From positions 434,001 through 498,000 of the forward strand of contig NZ_LIXZ01000001.1 of assembly GCF_001305855.1 (NCBI RefSeq): DNA of 64,000 nt, written 5' to 3'. Positions 9,323 to 19,800 of the stretch are shown one piece after another. Position 1 is the stretch's first letter. Each line of letters begins with the position of its first letter. The notes under the pieces are model-generated. The model made no database searches, was not told the origin of the DNA, and saw only the letters and a list, made by a program, of their open reading frames with translations. This DNA comes from Rossellomorea vietnamensis (GTDB lineage: Bacteria; Bacillota; Bacilli; Bacillales; Bacillaceae_B). The position numbers and the translations under genes were made by a program.

Positions 9323-10510
9323 TTATACTTCTCCCTTTTTAACCACATTGCTTCTCCCGTAACTTAACACCCGCCAGAGCTTTTCAACGGGTCCATATCG
9401 AAACCTGGATAACCAAATTTCAGATAGAATCACCTGTATGATATAAATCCCAACTGCAAGCATCGTCCCTGTCGTTAAGGTCACTTCTCCGTAGAGGCCA
9501 AATCCATAAGAATAGAAGATAAGTGTGCCGATGGTGGATTGCAACAGGTAATTCGAGAGGGACATCTTCCCTACTGAAGCCAATGGCTTGCTCCATTTCA
9601 TCATTTTTTCATTCAACAATAATAATGAAAGGATTATTGCATAAGATACTGATAAGAACGGACCTCCCAAAAAGTCCTGTATATAGCTGTAAGCGAAATT
9701 GGGTTCAAAGAATAGTGGCAATGATTTAATGATAATTCCAATGAGTAACGTAAATCCACCTGTTATCATCCAAATCTTCTTATGGGTTCTGACCTTGGAC
9801 AATAGTTGCTGTTTGCTTGCTCCTGCCCCGATCATCATCATAGGAAGAATCGAAAGAAATAAGAATAAGAGATTGTCAGGTGAGTTCACCATATACCAGT
9901 CCTGAAAGCGTTGTGCCATGATACTGCCGAAGCTTCCTGAAGCATAGGACGCGACCGAATCCTGCAGTGCGGCAATATTCGTATAATTCGTCACGCCTGT
10001 CGGATCAGAAAAGGTCATCAATACTAGTAAAATACTGAAAAACGTTTGTGGCATTAGAAATAATAAACCTCCGAGCCACATCAAGGCCTTACCGGAAAGC
10101 CTCATGAAACCAAGAAGGATCAGACCGAATACGGCATAATTAATCAGGATATCCCCAGACCAGATCAGGAAGGCATGAATACAGCCGATTCCCAATAAAA
10201 CAACAAGTCTTCTTACCCCAAACAGGTAGAAGGATGTTCCTTTCATCGCTGCCCTTTGCTGCTGGATCCCAAGCCCATATCCAAACATCATGGCGAATAA
10301 GGGATAGAAGCTCGCTTGAACCAACACATCGATCCAAGGAAATAATGCTGTATCGTCAGGTGTTTTCCACCATGTATACGGATCATAATAAAGAAATGGT
10401 GAATGGAAGGATATCATGTTGATGATGAAGATGCCGAGCAGAGAGAATCCCCTGATCACATCGAGACTTACAATACGTTCTTTCTGTTCAATTGGCGACA
10501 AGTTGTTCAT
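9323..10510 (-). CDS. DUF418 (YeiB-like) multipass membrane protein
   Basis: 395 residues, about ten hydrophobic segments. The N-terminal ERIVSLDVIRGFSLLGIFIIN motif defines the DUF418 family (heparan-alpha-glucosaminide acyltransferase/OpgC-like fold), and the C-terminal half has SNYLLQSTIG and a final GPVEKLWR motif. Family members are proposed acyltransferases or transporters, none firmly assigned. Start supported by GGAGG 7 nt upstream. It is divergent from the gerP operon across a 130-bp region and lies directly upstream of yisK. Confidence 0.85.
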   Translation of the reverse strand: MNNLSPIEQKERIVSLDVIRGFSLLGIFIINMISFHSPFLYYDPYTWWKTPDDTALFPWIDVLVQASFYPLFAMMFGYGLGIQQQRAAMKGTSFYLFGVRRLVVLLGIGCIHAFLIWSGDILINYAVFGLILLGFMRLSGKALMWLGGLLFLMPQTFFSILLVLMTFSDPTGVTNYTNIAALQDSVASYASGSFGSIMAQRFQDWYMVNSPDNLLFLFLSILPMMMIGAGASKQQLLSKVRTHKKIWMITGGFTLLIGIIIKSLPLFFEPNFAYSYIQDFLGGPFLSVSYAIILSLLLLNEKMMKWSKPLASVGKMSLSNYLLQSTIGTLIFYSYGFGLYGEVTLTTGTMLAVGIYIIQVILSEIWLSRFRYGPVEKLWRVLSYGRSNVVKKGEV

Positions 10511-10576
10511 TCATCTTCCTCCGGAATCATTAATCTTGTATCTATTCTAACCTTAAATGGGAAATTAGGCGATTAT

Positions 10577-10604
10577 CACCTATTCATGTTCTAAACATAG
10601 AATA
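10577..10604 (+). promoter_or_regulatory. Sigma-K-like promoter of the gerP operon
   Basis: CACC at 10577-10580 and CATAGAATA at 10596-10604 match the late mother-cell sigma-K pattern (AC-centred -35; CATA-N3-TA -10) with a 15-nt spacer, about 36 nt upstream of gerPA. GerP operons are known to be sigma-K dependent, so pattern and context agree. Confidence 0.65.
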
Positions 10605-10640
10605 ACAATAATTAACTTTGTCTTAAAGGTGTGAGTCGAA

Positions 10641-10862
10641 ATGCCTGCAATTGTAGGAATTGCACAAGTCATAAACGTCGGTTCCAGCGCCGTTTTTCAC
10701 ATTGGGGATGTGTTTAACATCAGCCCGATATCAACAGCCAAAACCTTTGCCGGTGCAGGTTCATTTATTACAGGAAGAGGGATTTCCGTCTATAATGAAA
10801 GTTCCTTGACCTACACGGTAGACGACGATGGAATGGATCAAGGAATAAATTTAAACCTATGA
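10641..10862 (+). CDS. gerPA: Spore germination protein GerPA
   Basis: 73-residue small protein beginning MPAIVGIAQVINVGSSAVFHIGD, the GerPA/GerPF-type fold (conserved GDV/GDT and AKTFAGAGSF). GerP proteins sit in or under the spore coat and help nutrient germinants reach inner-membrane receptors. First gene of a complete six-gene operon transcribed from a sigma-K-like promoter; AAAGGTG lies 9 nt before the start. It resembles gerPF at the other end of the operon, consistent with an old duplication. Confidence 0.93.
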   Translation: MPAIVGIAQVINVGSSAVFHIGDVFNISPISTAKTFAGAGSFITGRGISVYNESSLTYTVDDDGMDQGINLNL

Positions 10863-10874
10863 GTGTGATGCCGA

Positions 10875-11099
10875 ATGACGAATTATTATGTTCAACAATC
10901 CATACAGATTCAGTTCATTAAAATCGGGGGAATGTCCAATTCTTCCGTATTACAGATCGGTACTTGTGGACAAATAAACACGAATGACTACTTGTATAAT
11001 ACCGGGGGTTATACAGAACCGGCTCCTGAGGCAGAAAAAAGCGGGAGTGTGACAACCGGACCATCAGCATCACCTTTAGTTCCTCTTCAAAAGCCTTAA
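10875..11099 (+). CDS. gerPB: Spore germination protein GerPB
   Basis: 74 residues, MTNYYVQQSIQIQFIKIGG followed by SNSSVLQIGTCG, matching the GerPB core. The C-terminal 30 residues are a low-complexity Pro/Ser/Ala tail. Its start lies 12 nt after the gerPA stop with a weak ribosome site, so translation may depend on gerPA. Role as for the other GerP proteins: germinant permeability of the coat. Confidence 0.9.
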   Translation: MTNYYVQQSIQIQFIKIGGMSNSSVLQIGTCGQINTNDYLYNTGGYTEPAPEAEKSGSVTTGPSASPLVPLQKP

Positions 11100-11130
11100 A
11101 AGAGTCCGCGACAAGAAAAGAGGTGGCAGG

Positions 11131-11760
11131 ATGACTAATTACTATATGACACCCCAACAACTTTATCAGTATATCGACATGTTGAATACGAGAATTGTCG
11201 CGTTAGAAAAAAAAGTAGATGAGCTCTCACAGGAATTGACGGCGATCAAGGATACTCCGAAGATTAATGTAGAAAAAATTGAATACAAATTCGATCAGCT
11301 TAAAGTCGAGTCCCTGGATGGTACATTGAATATCGGCCTTAACCCAAGTAATTTAAAGGATACCATAGAGGATTTAGCCGTTGATCAAAATGTGAATGTC
11401 GAATCGATCAAAGATTTGACCCCTTACAAAGAAAGAATTACGAAAGAAATACATGCGTACATTCAAAACGAATTGCCTGCCCTCATTCAAGACAACGAAA
11501 TGCAATTCCAACGATCCCTCGACCCTTCTTATTATGAAATGGTACAGCAGGATCTGCTAAATCAAATGCCGCAAAGAATCGATTTCTACTTGGAAAACAT
11601 ACCTCATGTCGAATCCAAACAATCTGAAGGGGAATGGGAAAGAAAAATCATTTCAAAAATCAAACAGGATATTCAAACGGCACTCTTTTCCTTTATGTCC
11701 CAGATGCCGGAGAATATGGAAGGGATGAATAACAATGAACCTCCAAGTAATCAATCGTGA
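11131..11760 (+). CDS. gerPC: Spore germination protein GerPC
   Basis: 209 residues, the largest GerP protein. The N-terminal half (about 8-50) has an amphipathic, coiled-coil-like pattern (QLYQYIDMLNTRIVALEKK), and the remainder is rich in charged and Gln/Asn residues. Length is close to the B. subtilis protein. AGAGGTG precedes the chosen ATG; an internal ATG five codons on is less well placed. The 3' end contains the start of gerPD in another frame. Confidence 0.9.
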   Translation: MTNYYMTPQQLYQYIDMLNTRIVALEKKVDELSQELTAIKDTPKINVEKIEYKFDQLKVESLDGTLNIGLNPSNLKDTIEDLAVDQNVNVESIKDLTPYKERITKEIHAYIQNELPALIQDNEMQFQRSLDPSYYEMVQQDLLNQMPQRIDFYLENIPHVESKQSEGEWERKIISKIKQDIQTALFSFMSQMPENMEGMNNNEPPSNQS

Positions 11761-11914
11761 ATTGTCAGTCGGCAGTATCGATATTGCAGGGGTAGCAAGC
11801 TCCTCCCTTGTCCTGATCGGGGATGCTGATATCATTCAGCTTACTTCTGCATTCGATACACCGCCTGAGTCATTGATCATCGGTCCATTCGTCCCGCTGA
11901 CACCGAAAGGATAA
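11735..11914 (+). CDS. gerPD: Spore germination protein GerPD
   Basis: 59-residue product read directly from the sequence: starts MNLQVINRELSVGSIDIAG and ends FVPLTPKG. The small GerPD family has this length and the SVGSI...GDAD...TPPE pattern. The ATG lies 26 nt inside the end of gerPC, in a different frame, so translation is coupled. It is short enough to be missed by ORF finders with a 60-residue cut-off. Confidence 0.88.
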   Translation: MNLQVINRELSVGSIDIAGVASSSLVLIGDADIIQLTSAFDTPPESLIIGPFVPLTPKG

Positions 11915-11917
11915 TAG

Positions 11918-12328
11918 ATGTTTAAGCGATATTCGATTGTTAATAAATTAGACGGCATTACCTTATCCTTCAGCTCTCTCTATCAAATAGGCGATTCTCA
12001 AAACATAAACGCCTTATCCTTCGCCTATGCTGTTCAACGGGAGAAGGAATTTTACCTGACGAGTGAAGGAAGCTTTGATTCCAGCGTTTTTCAAGGACCA
12101 ATCACTAAACCCCCTGTTGATCCCACTGTGAGGGTCAGCCGGCTAAATCTTTGTCCGATCAAAGTCGATCAAGTATTTATCAAGGCTACGGCTTTTTCTT
12201 CCATCATCCATATTGGAAATACCTCGAATGTAGCCATGGAATCAAGAGTGAAACACATCCGTCAGCTTGAATCTAAAAAGCATGAAGAAGATCTGCAAAA
12301 TTTCGAAACTATAGACCAGCCAGACTAA
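11918..12328 (+). CDS. gerPE: Spore germination protein GerPE
   Basis: 136 residues starting MFKRYSIVNKLDG, with YQIGDSQNINA near the N terminus and IIHIGNTSNV near residue 105. These paired IGD/IGN segments are typical of GerPE. It begins 3 nt after the gerPD stop codon. Ends with a polar, charged tail. Expected in the spore coat layer with the other GerP proteins. Confidence 0.88.
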   Translation: MFKRYSIVNKLDGITLSFSSLYQIGDSQNINALSFAYAVQREKEFYLTSEGSFDSSVFQGPITKPPVDPTVRVSRLNLCPIKVDQVFIKATAFSSIIHIGNTSNVAMESRVKHIRQLESKKHEEDLQNFETIDQPD

Positions 12329-12407
12329 AAGCCTATAGGAACATGAACATTCTATTCTGTTTCACATAGGTTAACTGTATAGATATTTATAAAAGAGGAT
12401 GTTGAAT

Positions 12408-12626
12408 ATGCCCGCTTTAGTAGGTCCCGTCGCTATTCTTAATGTTGGTGGAGGAAGTGTTCAGTTTGGAGATACTGGTATTATTTCGCCTAAGTCCGCA
12501 TCAAAAACGTTTAGTGGATCTGGCGGATTCAATACCGGCCCTTTTCAGTTAACATACAATGTATTCAGTGTAAATACCACATTCGATTGTAATGTCGTAG
12601 ATCAACCGATAACAGGGAATAACTAA
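12408..12626 (+). CDS. gerPF: Spore germination protein GerPF
   Basis: 72 residues starting MPALVGPVAILNVGGGSVQFGDTG, paralogous to GerPA. I choose the ATG at 12408 rather than the one 9 nt earlier because AAGAGG lies 9 nt before it and the earlier ATG overlaps that site. An 80-nt gap separates it from gerPE, longer than the other spacings, so a second promoter is possible although none is clear. A strong terminator overlaps the stop codon. Confidence 0.9.
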   Translation: MPALVGPVAILNVGGGSVQFGDTGIISPKSASKTFSGSGGFNTGPFQLTYNVFSVNTTFDCNVVDQPITGNN

Positions 12627-12663
12627 AAAACCAAAAAGCCCATCCGCAGGCTTTTTGGTTTTT
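12626..12663. terminator. Bidirectional terminator between gerPF and yisB
   Basis: 15-bp stem AAAAACCAAAAAGCC / GGCTTTTTGGTTTTT (12626-12640, 12649-12663) with an 8-nt loop, A-rich before and T-rich after, serving the convergent gerP operon and yisB. Confidence 0.85.
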
Positions 12664-12675
12664 ATTTTGATATCG

Positions 12676-12978
12676 CTATCGTTTCTTCCTTCGTTCCTGA
12701 CTTTTCTTCGTTTTGATTAATTTGGTAGGCGGCTGCTTGCGGATCCATTTTATGAATGAACGAATCTTCTCATCTCTTCTTAAATCTTCAATTGTGTTCA
12801 ATCTTGCCCCAAGCTCTTCGTTTGTGTAAAGGGAATGAATCTGCTTATGACAAGGAATACATAATCGCGCCGTTTCGAGGAATGTTCCCCCGACCTCTTT
12901 AGGTGTAAGGTGATGAATCGTCGTCTCTACATTTCTCCGGGCACATAACTCACATGTACCAATAGCACTTTTACTCAT
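12676..12978 (-). CDS. yisB: HNH endonuclease-like protein YisB
   Basis: 100 residues. CELC near residue 9 and CIPCHKQIH near 41 give two CxxC zinc pairs, and HHLTPKEVGG supplies the central His residues of an HNH nuclease core. The C-terminal tail is very basic (ERRKKR), suiting nucleic-acid binding. Length and place next to gerPF match B. subtilis yisB. Biological target unknown. It lies directly downstream of addA but behind that gene's terminator. Confidence 0.85.
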   Translation of the reverse strand: MSKSAIGTCELCARRNVETTIHHLTPKEVGGTFLETARLCIPCHKQIHSLYTNEELGARLNTIEDLRRDEKIRSFIKWIRKQPPTKLIKTKKSQERRKKR

Positions 12979-13029
12979 CTTTAACCATTCCTCATAAAGT
13001 GATTAGTATAGGTATTCCCCGCAACAGCA

Positions 13030-13066
13030 TAAAAAAACACTTCGAAGCAAAGCCGCGAAGTGTTTT
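13030..13066 (-). terminator. Terminator downstream of addA
   Basis: 11-bp stem AAAACACTTCG / CGAAGTGTTTT (13034-13044, 13056-13066); on the minus strand it is followed by TTTTATG. It starts 5 nt after the addA stop. Confidence 0.85.
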
Positions 13067-13070
13067 CCTG

Positions 13071-16000
13071 CTACAACTCCAACACATGTCCTCCATCAAA
13101 GAAATACAGATACTTTTCTGATACTGGTTCCTTCCATATGGATTCTAATGCCCGGGTGTATAATTCGATTTGTACTTTATACCTCTCTTCAAGTACAGGT
13201 CTCGCTTCAGGGAATCCGCCCTGATAGCGGTCATGGATGCCGTCTGTCTTGTAATCCAACAGGACGATTCCCGACTCATCCCTGAATACACAGTCGATGA
13301 CCCCTTGAACAAGAATGGTTTCTTCAGGTGCTTCTTCACCCGTTTCTGATATTTCACTAAGTGGGACACTCATACTGAAGGGGATTTCCCGTTGGATATT
13401 CCGGGCATTTACCATCCTCTGACCAAGTCCACTCTTGAAGAATCCTGCGATATGTTCGACTGATACTGCCAGTTTTTGTTCTTCCGTCAGGATTTCTTTA
13501 TGAACAAGCTTCGATAAAAGGTCTTCAACCTTCTCCTCTGTCGGAACGCCATCTTCAAATGAAATATGCTGCATGACTGTGTGCATGGCTGTCCCTTTTT
13601 CAGCAGGGGACAGTTCTTTCGACTGCATAAATTGGGGTCGATTATACACAGGCTTATGATGCTGCCTCAGTATATCAATACTTGAGGCTTCATCCCGGAT
13701 TTCAACCATCCGTTTCAGCTCGGAGACCGATTGCTTTGAACGTAGGTTTGTAGCGCGAACATGAGGGTATTCCCACGATAACCGTTTTAACACCTCTTCT
13801 TGTTGGGAAGACACGATATCCACCACTTCCCCATTCTTCACTTTCTCCTGCCACGTTTTTTCTTCACTCATTTCCTCATCATCGTCTGCAACCAGCTCAG
13901 ATTTATGAATCGGCGTCACATGAAAGCAGGAAGGATGCGTGAGAATCTCTTCATTAATCAAGCTGACATCTGACGCCCCTGCCTCACTAAGCTCTCCGCA
14001 CTGAGGGTGGCGCATGAGGGACGGACCTATCCAATCAAGATAAGAACTCGCCCCTGCCCGGTCATAATCAGATAATAACCAATCTTTCTGACTTAAAGCC
14101 CCGCGCCATTTCTTCAGGGATTTTTCCAGGCTTTTCACGGTACCAACCAGATATAACTTCTCCTTCGCCCGGGTCAACGCCACATAAAGCACCCGCATCT
14201 CCTCTGAGACCGCCTCCATCCGCTTCTTCCGTTTGAACGCCAATTGGGGAAGGGACGGATAACTGATCCGTTTAGCTGCATCCGTGTATTTCACGGCCAA
14301 TCCTAGGTCTTTATCCAATAAGTATGCTGCATTCAGATCCATCAGGTTGAATTGCTTGGAGGTACCAGCGACAAATACGACAGGGAACTCAAGGCCTTTA
14401 CTGGAATGGATGGTCATTAACCGTACCACATCTTCCTGTTCACTCAGTGCTCTCGCCACTCCCAGGTCGTCCCCCCGTTCCCTCATCCTGTCGATGAATC
14501 GCAGGAACCGGAATAAGCCCCTGAAGGAAGTTTCTTCGTATTGACGGGCACGGTCATAAAGAGCCCTGAGATTCGCCTGACGCTGCTTCCCACCGGCCAT
14601 CCCTCCTACATAATCATAGAATCGGGTGTCCCGGTACAATTGCCAGATCAATTCTGTCACAGATCCCTGCCTCGCCTTCGTCCTCCAGTTCCCGAGTTGA
14701 TATAGGAACACTTTGACCTTTTCGAATGTTTCCTCTTCACGGGGATTGCCCGGCTTCTCACCGGCAAATGTCTTCAACGCTTCGTAATACGTCCCTGCTC
14801 TGGAATGGATCCGGATACTGGCAAGACCCTGCTCATCGAGTCCGACAATCGGAGACCTTAGGACGGAAGCAAGGGGGATATCCTGGTACGGATTATCGAT
14901 CACTTTCAGCAGTGAAAGCATAATGGCAATCTCGGTCGCTTCAAAATACCCTGTAGATAAATTCGCATAAATCGGGATCCCCTGCCGCTTGAATTCTTCC
15001 ATGATTTCTGCCGCCCAAGGCATGGAGCGAAGCAGAATCACGACGTCCCGGTATTGAATCGGTCTCTCGGTTTTCGTTTTGGCATCATAGACCGGTGTCC
15101 GCTCTTCGATCATCCTTTTGACTTTGTTTGCCATATAACGGGCTTCCAGAACTGATTTCTCGATATCCCCTTCATCAAAGATGGATAGTCCCTCTTCATC
15201 ACCACCTGGAGAAGGCTCTTCCGTTTCCTGATCGATGATCGCCACTTCAATCGGGTACTCTTTTTCTTCTGGATAAGGGGCACCTTTTACAAGTTCAGCT
15301 TCCCTGTTGTATTCCATCTCACCGACAGCTGTACCCATAATCTGTTTGAATAAGAAGTTCGTCCCTTCTAACACTTCTTTCCGGCTTCGGAAGTTTTGAG
15401 AAAGATCGATTTTCAATCCGGCTTCCCCTCTCTCCGGGAGAAAACGGGTATACTTTCCTAAAAACAGATTCGGTTCCGCCAATCTGAAACGGTAGATGGA
15501 TTGCTTTACATCCCCCACCATGAAGCGGTTCCCAACTTCTTCACGTTCTTCTGTAATGAGACGGAGAATGGATTCCTGAACCATATTCGTATCCTGGTAT
15601 TCATCCACCAGCACTTCTTTGAACTTATTTTTATACAGATTCGCTGCTTCTGAAGGAACTAATGCATCAGATGAAGGGTCCCTTAAAATGTCGAGACAAA
15701 AGTGTTCCAAGTCGGCAAAGTCGACGAGTCCTTTTTCTTCTTTCACTACCCTGAAACGTTTACCGAATTCAATCACCACTTCTGCCAGGGTGTGAATTAC
15801 GTCCTTCATCTTCCTCATATCTTCAAGGAATGAACCGGGTCTTCTTGAAAAGAAATCCTCCTGAAGCTTTTCCAACGTTTTCTTTCCTTGATCCCGGAGT
15901 TTCTTCGCCTCATCCACTAGTTCTTTATTATAATCGTCCCCCCTGCAAGCTTTTAGCTTCGTAAAGGGCAGGGTTTGAATCGTTTCGTATAAAGTGTTCC

Positions 16001-16838
16001 AGGAAATTGCCAGACTTTCCTCCAGGCTCTCGACAATCTCGATATCATTTAAGAAGTTCTCCGCTCTCGGACCAGGTCCCCCGGGCACACGAGAGAGATC
16101 CAGTGCACGCTGAAATAGACTTTTTGCGCCATGAAGCTGCAATCGGATATCTGTCAGAAGGGGCTCAATAAAGGAAAGTTGATCAATTCCCTCGCCCTCT
16201 TCCACCTCATACAGATCCTCGAGTCTTCTCAGCCACTCATCGGGATTCGGATGGGAGCGCGAAAAATCATACAGCTTCCTGATCATATCCTGCAGGGCAC
16301 CGTCACTTCGATCGCTAGTAAATGTGTCCACCAGCTTAAAAAAGTCATGATTATCTTCTTTGCCGTATTCCTCTTCAAAGAGATCGTCAAGAACCTCATC
16401 CCGTAGCAGGTCTCCTTCTGTCTCATCTGCGATCCTGAATCCCGGATCGATATCAATGAGATAATAGTATTTTCGTATCACTTCAAGGCAAAAGGAGTGC
16501 AGGGTCGAAATGGACGCCCGGTTCAGCAAACTGAGCTGCTTCCTTAAATGACGAGAATGGGGATCCTCATCGATTGCCTTCTCGAGGGCACCGCCGATCC
16601 GATGCCTCATTTCTGCCGCTGAAGCATTGGTAAAAGTAACCACCAATAATTCATCCACGTCCATCCTGTCTTCTTCTGAGAGGATTCTCTGAATGATCCT
16701 CTCTACCAGGACAGCTGTTTTACCCGACCCCGCCGCTGCAGCGACAAGGATATCCTGCCCTTTCGCCCATATCGCCTTCCACTGATCATCTGTCCATGTA
16801 ACATGATCGGGCTTGACTGGAATACCACCATTATTCAT
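13071..16838 (-). CDS. addA: ATP-dependent helicase/nuclease subunit A (AddA)
   Basis: 1255-residue subunit of the AddAB recombination enzyme, the Gram-positive counterpart of RecBCD, which processes double-strand ends for RecA. It has a UvrD-type helicase (Walker A AAAAGSGKTAV near residue 35, Walker B VDEYQDTN near 415, GDVKQSIYRFR) and a C-terminal RecB-type nuclease domain with DYKTD near 1205. Length is close to the B. subtilis protein. Its ATG overlaps the addB stop by 8 nt, with GGAGG 9 nt upstream. sbcD and sbcC, which follow addA in B. subtilis, are absent. Confidence 0.97.
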   Translation of the reverse strand: MNNGGIPVKPDHVTWTDDQWKAIWAKGQDILVAAAAGSGKTAVLVERIIQRILSEEDRMDVDELLVVTFTNASAAEMRHRIGGALEKAIDEDPHSRHLRKQLSLLNRASISTLHSFCLEVIRKYYYLIDIDPGFRIADETEGDLLRDEVLDDLFEEEYGKEDNHDFFKLVDTFTSDRSDGALQDMIRKLYDFSRSHPNPDEWLRRLEDLYEVEEGEGIDQLSFIEPLLTDIRLQLHGAKSLFQRALDLSRVPGGPGPRAENFLNDIEIVESLEESLAISWNTLYETIQTLPFTKLKACRGDDYNKELVDEAKKLRDQGKKTLEKLQEDFFSRRPGSFLEDMRKMKDVIHTLAEVVIEFGKRFRVVKEEKGLVDFADLEHFCLDILRDPSSDALVPSEAANLYKNKFKEVLVDEYQDTNMVQESILRLITEEREEVGNRFMVGDVKQSIYRFRLAEPNLFLGKYTRFLPERGEAGLKIDLSQNFRSRKEVLEGTNFLFKQIMGTAVGEMEYNREAELVKGAPYPEEKEYPIEVAIIDQETEEPSPGGDEEGLSIFDEGDIEKSVLEARYMANKVKRMIEERTPVYDAKTKTERPIQYRDVVILLRSMPWAAEIMEEFKRQGIPIYANLSTGYFEATEIAIMLSLLKVIDNPYQDIPLASVLRSPIVGLDEQGLASIRIHSRAGTYYEALKTFAGEKPGNPREEETFEKVKVFLYQLGNWRTKARQGSVTELIWQLYRDTRFYDYVGGMAGGKQRQANLRALYDRARQYEETSFRGLFRFLRFIDRMRERGDDLGVARALSEQEDVVRLMTIHSSKGLEFPVVFVAGTSKQFNLMDLNAAYLLDKDLGLAVKYTDAAKRISYPSLPQLAFKRKKRMEAVSEEMRVLYVALTRAKEKLYLVGTVKSLEKSLKKWRGALSQKDWLLSDYDRAGASSYLDWIGPSLMRHPQCGELSEAGASDVSLINEEILTHPSCFHVTPIHKSELVADDDEEMSEEKTWQEKVKNGEVVDIVSSQQEEVLKRLSWEYPHVRATNLRSKQSVSELKRMVEIRDEASSIDILRQHHKPVYNRPQFMQSKELSPAEKGTAMHTVMQHISFEDGVPTEEKVEDLLSKLVHKEILTEEQKLAVSVEHIAGFFKSGLGQRMVNARNIQREIPFSMSVPLSEISETGEEAPEETILVQGVIDCVFRDESGIVLLDYKTDGIHDRYQGGFPEARPVLEERYKVQIELYTRALESIWKEPVSEKYLYFFDGGHVLEL

Positions 16839-19800
16839 TGGATTCTGCCTCCTCTCTCACTTTCCGCAATAAATCTTCCGGCTTCGCAGTCGGCAGCACT
16901 CTGTACTCGTTTTCATCCAAAGACTGATCAAATTGACAGACCGGACGGAACGAACAAAATTGACACGGAGTCCGGTCCTTCAGTTTATATGGAGCTATAT
17001 CCGTCTCTCCTGAGATGATCCGGTTTCCGGAGGCTTCATAGAGCTTTCTGACATGTTGACGCATATAATGGAAGTCTTCACCAGAAGCCGCTTTCGAACG
17101 GGAAGATAACGTACCGTCCTTCTTGATTCCTGCTGAAATAATATCAGAGTTCCCTGTCTCGAGCGTCTGATCCATTAATCTGACAATGTTGGAATCCCCA
17201 AGGACGAGACCCTTCATCTTAAAGCTCTTGAAGATTTCTTGCTCGATCTGATCCATTGTCAAGATCTTCTTGCTGTTGATCATCGGGTTGTGAACATGGA
17301 AATAGAGTACACCGGCAGGCTTCGCTTCCTTCCCGACGAACTGTTTCGAATTGGTTAACACAATATCCAGATACGTCAGCATCTGCAGGGCCAGGCCGTA
17401 ATATACTTCCGTCATATCCAGATCCCTTGCGCTCGATTTGTAATCGACGATTCTGAGATACACACCGTTTGCATCCTCCGCCTTATCCACACGGTCAATC
17501 CTTCCCTGCAGCTCCATCTTCGTACCATTTCTCAATTGGAACTGGAAAGGCGGCAGAGTCGCCTGCGGGCCGAATCCAAGTTCCACCCCGACGGGTACAA
17601 ACCCGCTTGCCTTTGCATGTTCACTTAAAATCATGCTTGCCCGGCTTATGATTTGCTCAAGCTTTTGAGCGATATAGTAATGCCGGTTCGAGCTTAATAG
17701 AATCTGGTGCTGAAGCTTCGGTGCCAGCATAAGGACCGCTTCTTTCGCCAACTGCAAACACTGGGATTTCGAGAGCGATGCCCACGTCAGTCCATGTCGT
17801 TCCACTTCTTCTGATATCCACTTCAAAGCCGAGTGGAACATTTCACCGATATCCGGTGCCTCTAATTTAAAGAAATCCCGTTCTCTGAGCTTCAGGCCGT
17901 GATTGGCAAAATGAGAAAATGGGCAGCTGTGGAACAGCTCCATACGGGAAACACTCGCAAGGATATGGTCCCCGTACAGCTCTTTGCTCGTATCCTCGGA
18001 CAGTTGATTACCACGATTCTCATAAAAAAGACTAGACAGGATATGGCCCGAATGCCACTTCCAATCATTGGACGAAGCATAAAAATTATACACGTCCCAC
18101 CAGAAGTCATAGATCGGATAATCCCTTTTCTTCAACTGAAGCTGCGAGGTCAAATGGGAAATCGTCACATTCGGATGACAGACGTAATGAAGCTGATCCT
18201 CTTCAGATAGTTCAGACGGTTCATTGATGAGAAGCTTCGTATGTGCATCCGGGAACATTTCATTCAATCTCTTGAGGAATGAAGATGGCAGGAGCGCCTT
18301 TCCTTCTTCATTTGCGATGGGATAGCTGATGAAGAGGCGTTCACTCGGAGTCGTGAACGCTTTATACGCCACAAACTCTTCATCCAACAGTTTTGTCCTA
18401 TTACTCGGGGCGATCTTGTATCCCCTTGTGATCAATGACTCACGATCTTCATCGGACAGGACCCCGTCTTCATTCATTTTTGCCGGGAGAATCCCATCAT
18501 TCACTCCAATGATGAAAGCGGATTTGATGTCGCCAAGCCTGGATTTCTCAAGATCTGCAATAATGACCTGATCAATGGCAGGGGGGACCAATGAAAATTC
18601 CATCGTTTCAATACCTGCATCAAGGATGGAAGAGAATTTCTTCATGGTCGTTTCTTCATCACCAAGCATCTCTACATATTGATCAAGCAGATCCATCACT
18701 GCCGACCACGCTTGATCATGTTCCCTTGCTGCGATCAAATCCCCTTTCTCCTCTGCTTCTATGCGCATTCGTTCAAGCTTTGCCGGTATATCCAACTCTT
18801 CCAAATAAAGATAAATAGCCTCACAGTATTCCCGTCCCGTAGCACGCTTCTTTAAACGTTTTCCCAGACGGATGACCGGTGCCGAGATAAATAACCGCAA
18901 TTCATTGATCTCGTGCTCAAGCTCCCTCTCCCGGTCGGTCTGTGGGGCGTTAACATGTTCAAGTCCCCTGAAGCGACGATATTTCCAACGGTCTTTCCTC
19001 GTCCACCGGTCTCCCTTTATACCATAAGCAAGCACATAGTTCTCAAGCCGGTCCATCTTTTCACGCAAATCGGCAGGATTCTTCTGATAAGGAAATAAAA
19101 GGTCCGTTTTCACTGCCCGGAAGACCGGTTCATATCTCCAGTTGGTGTTCATGATCTCAAGAGTGGAACGAATGAGCTCGATGAGAGGATGATTGAGCAT
19201 CGTCCGCTTCTGATCAAGGAAAAAGGGAATCGCATAATCTTGAAAAATCGTTTCGACCTTATCACGATAATCCTGGCTGTTTCGAACCAATACGGCGATA
19301 TCCTTGTAGCGGTATCCTTCTTCCCGGGCAAGCTTTCTGATCTCCCTAGCGATTCCTTCAACCTCAGCACGACGGTTGGACGCTTCGAGAAATTCAATGG
19401 TGGCCTTTCCTCCCTCATAGGGTATCGTTGGACGCTCTTCAAAATGACGCTCTAAATGAAGCATCGTTTCACTTCCATAGCGAATCGGTTTCGTGAGCAC
19501 CTCTTCCTTCACCGTTTCTCCTGCCACCCTGCATATATCCTGAAGGGTATGAAAAGTTTCGTTTGTCATCCGATACAGGCTTAACTCATTTATGGCGTCG
19601 ATTGGCTGCTCAGGATCCGTTGTAAGGGCAACCGTCACTTTCTTCGTATGTTGTATGAGCTGATCGATAATGAGGTATTCCTGAGGAGTGAAACTATGAA
19701 ACCCATCTATGTAGATCTCTGCCTCTTTCAGGAGGTCGGAATTTTTCACATGATCAGCGAGCAATTGAAAATAATCTTCCGAATCAATGTACTTTCCGAA

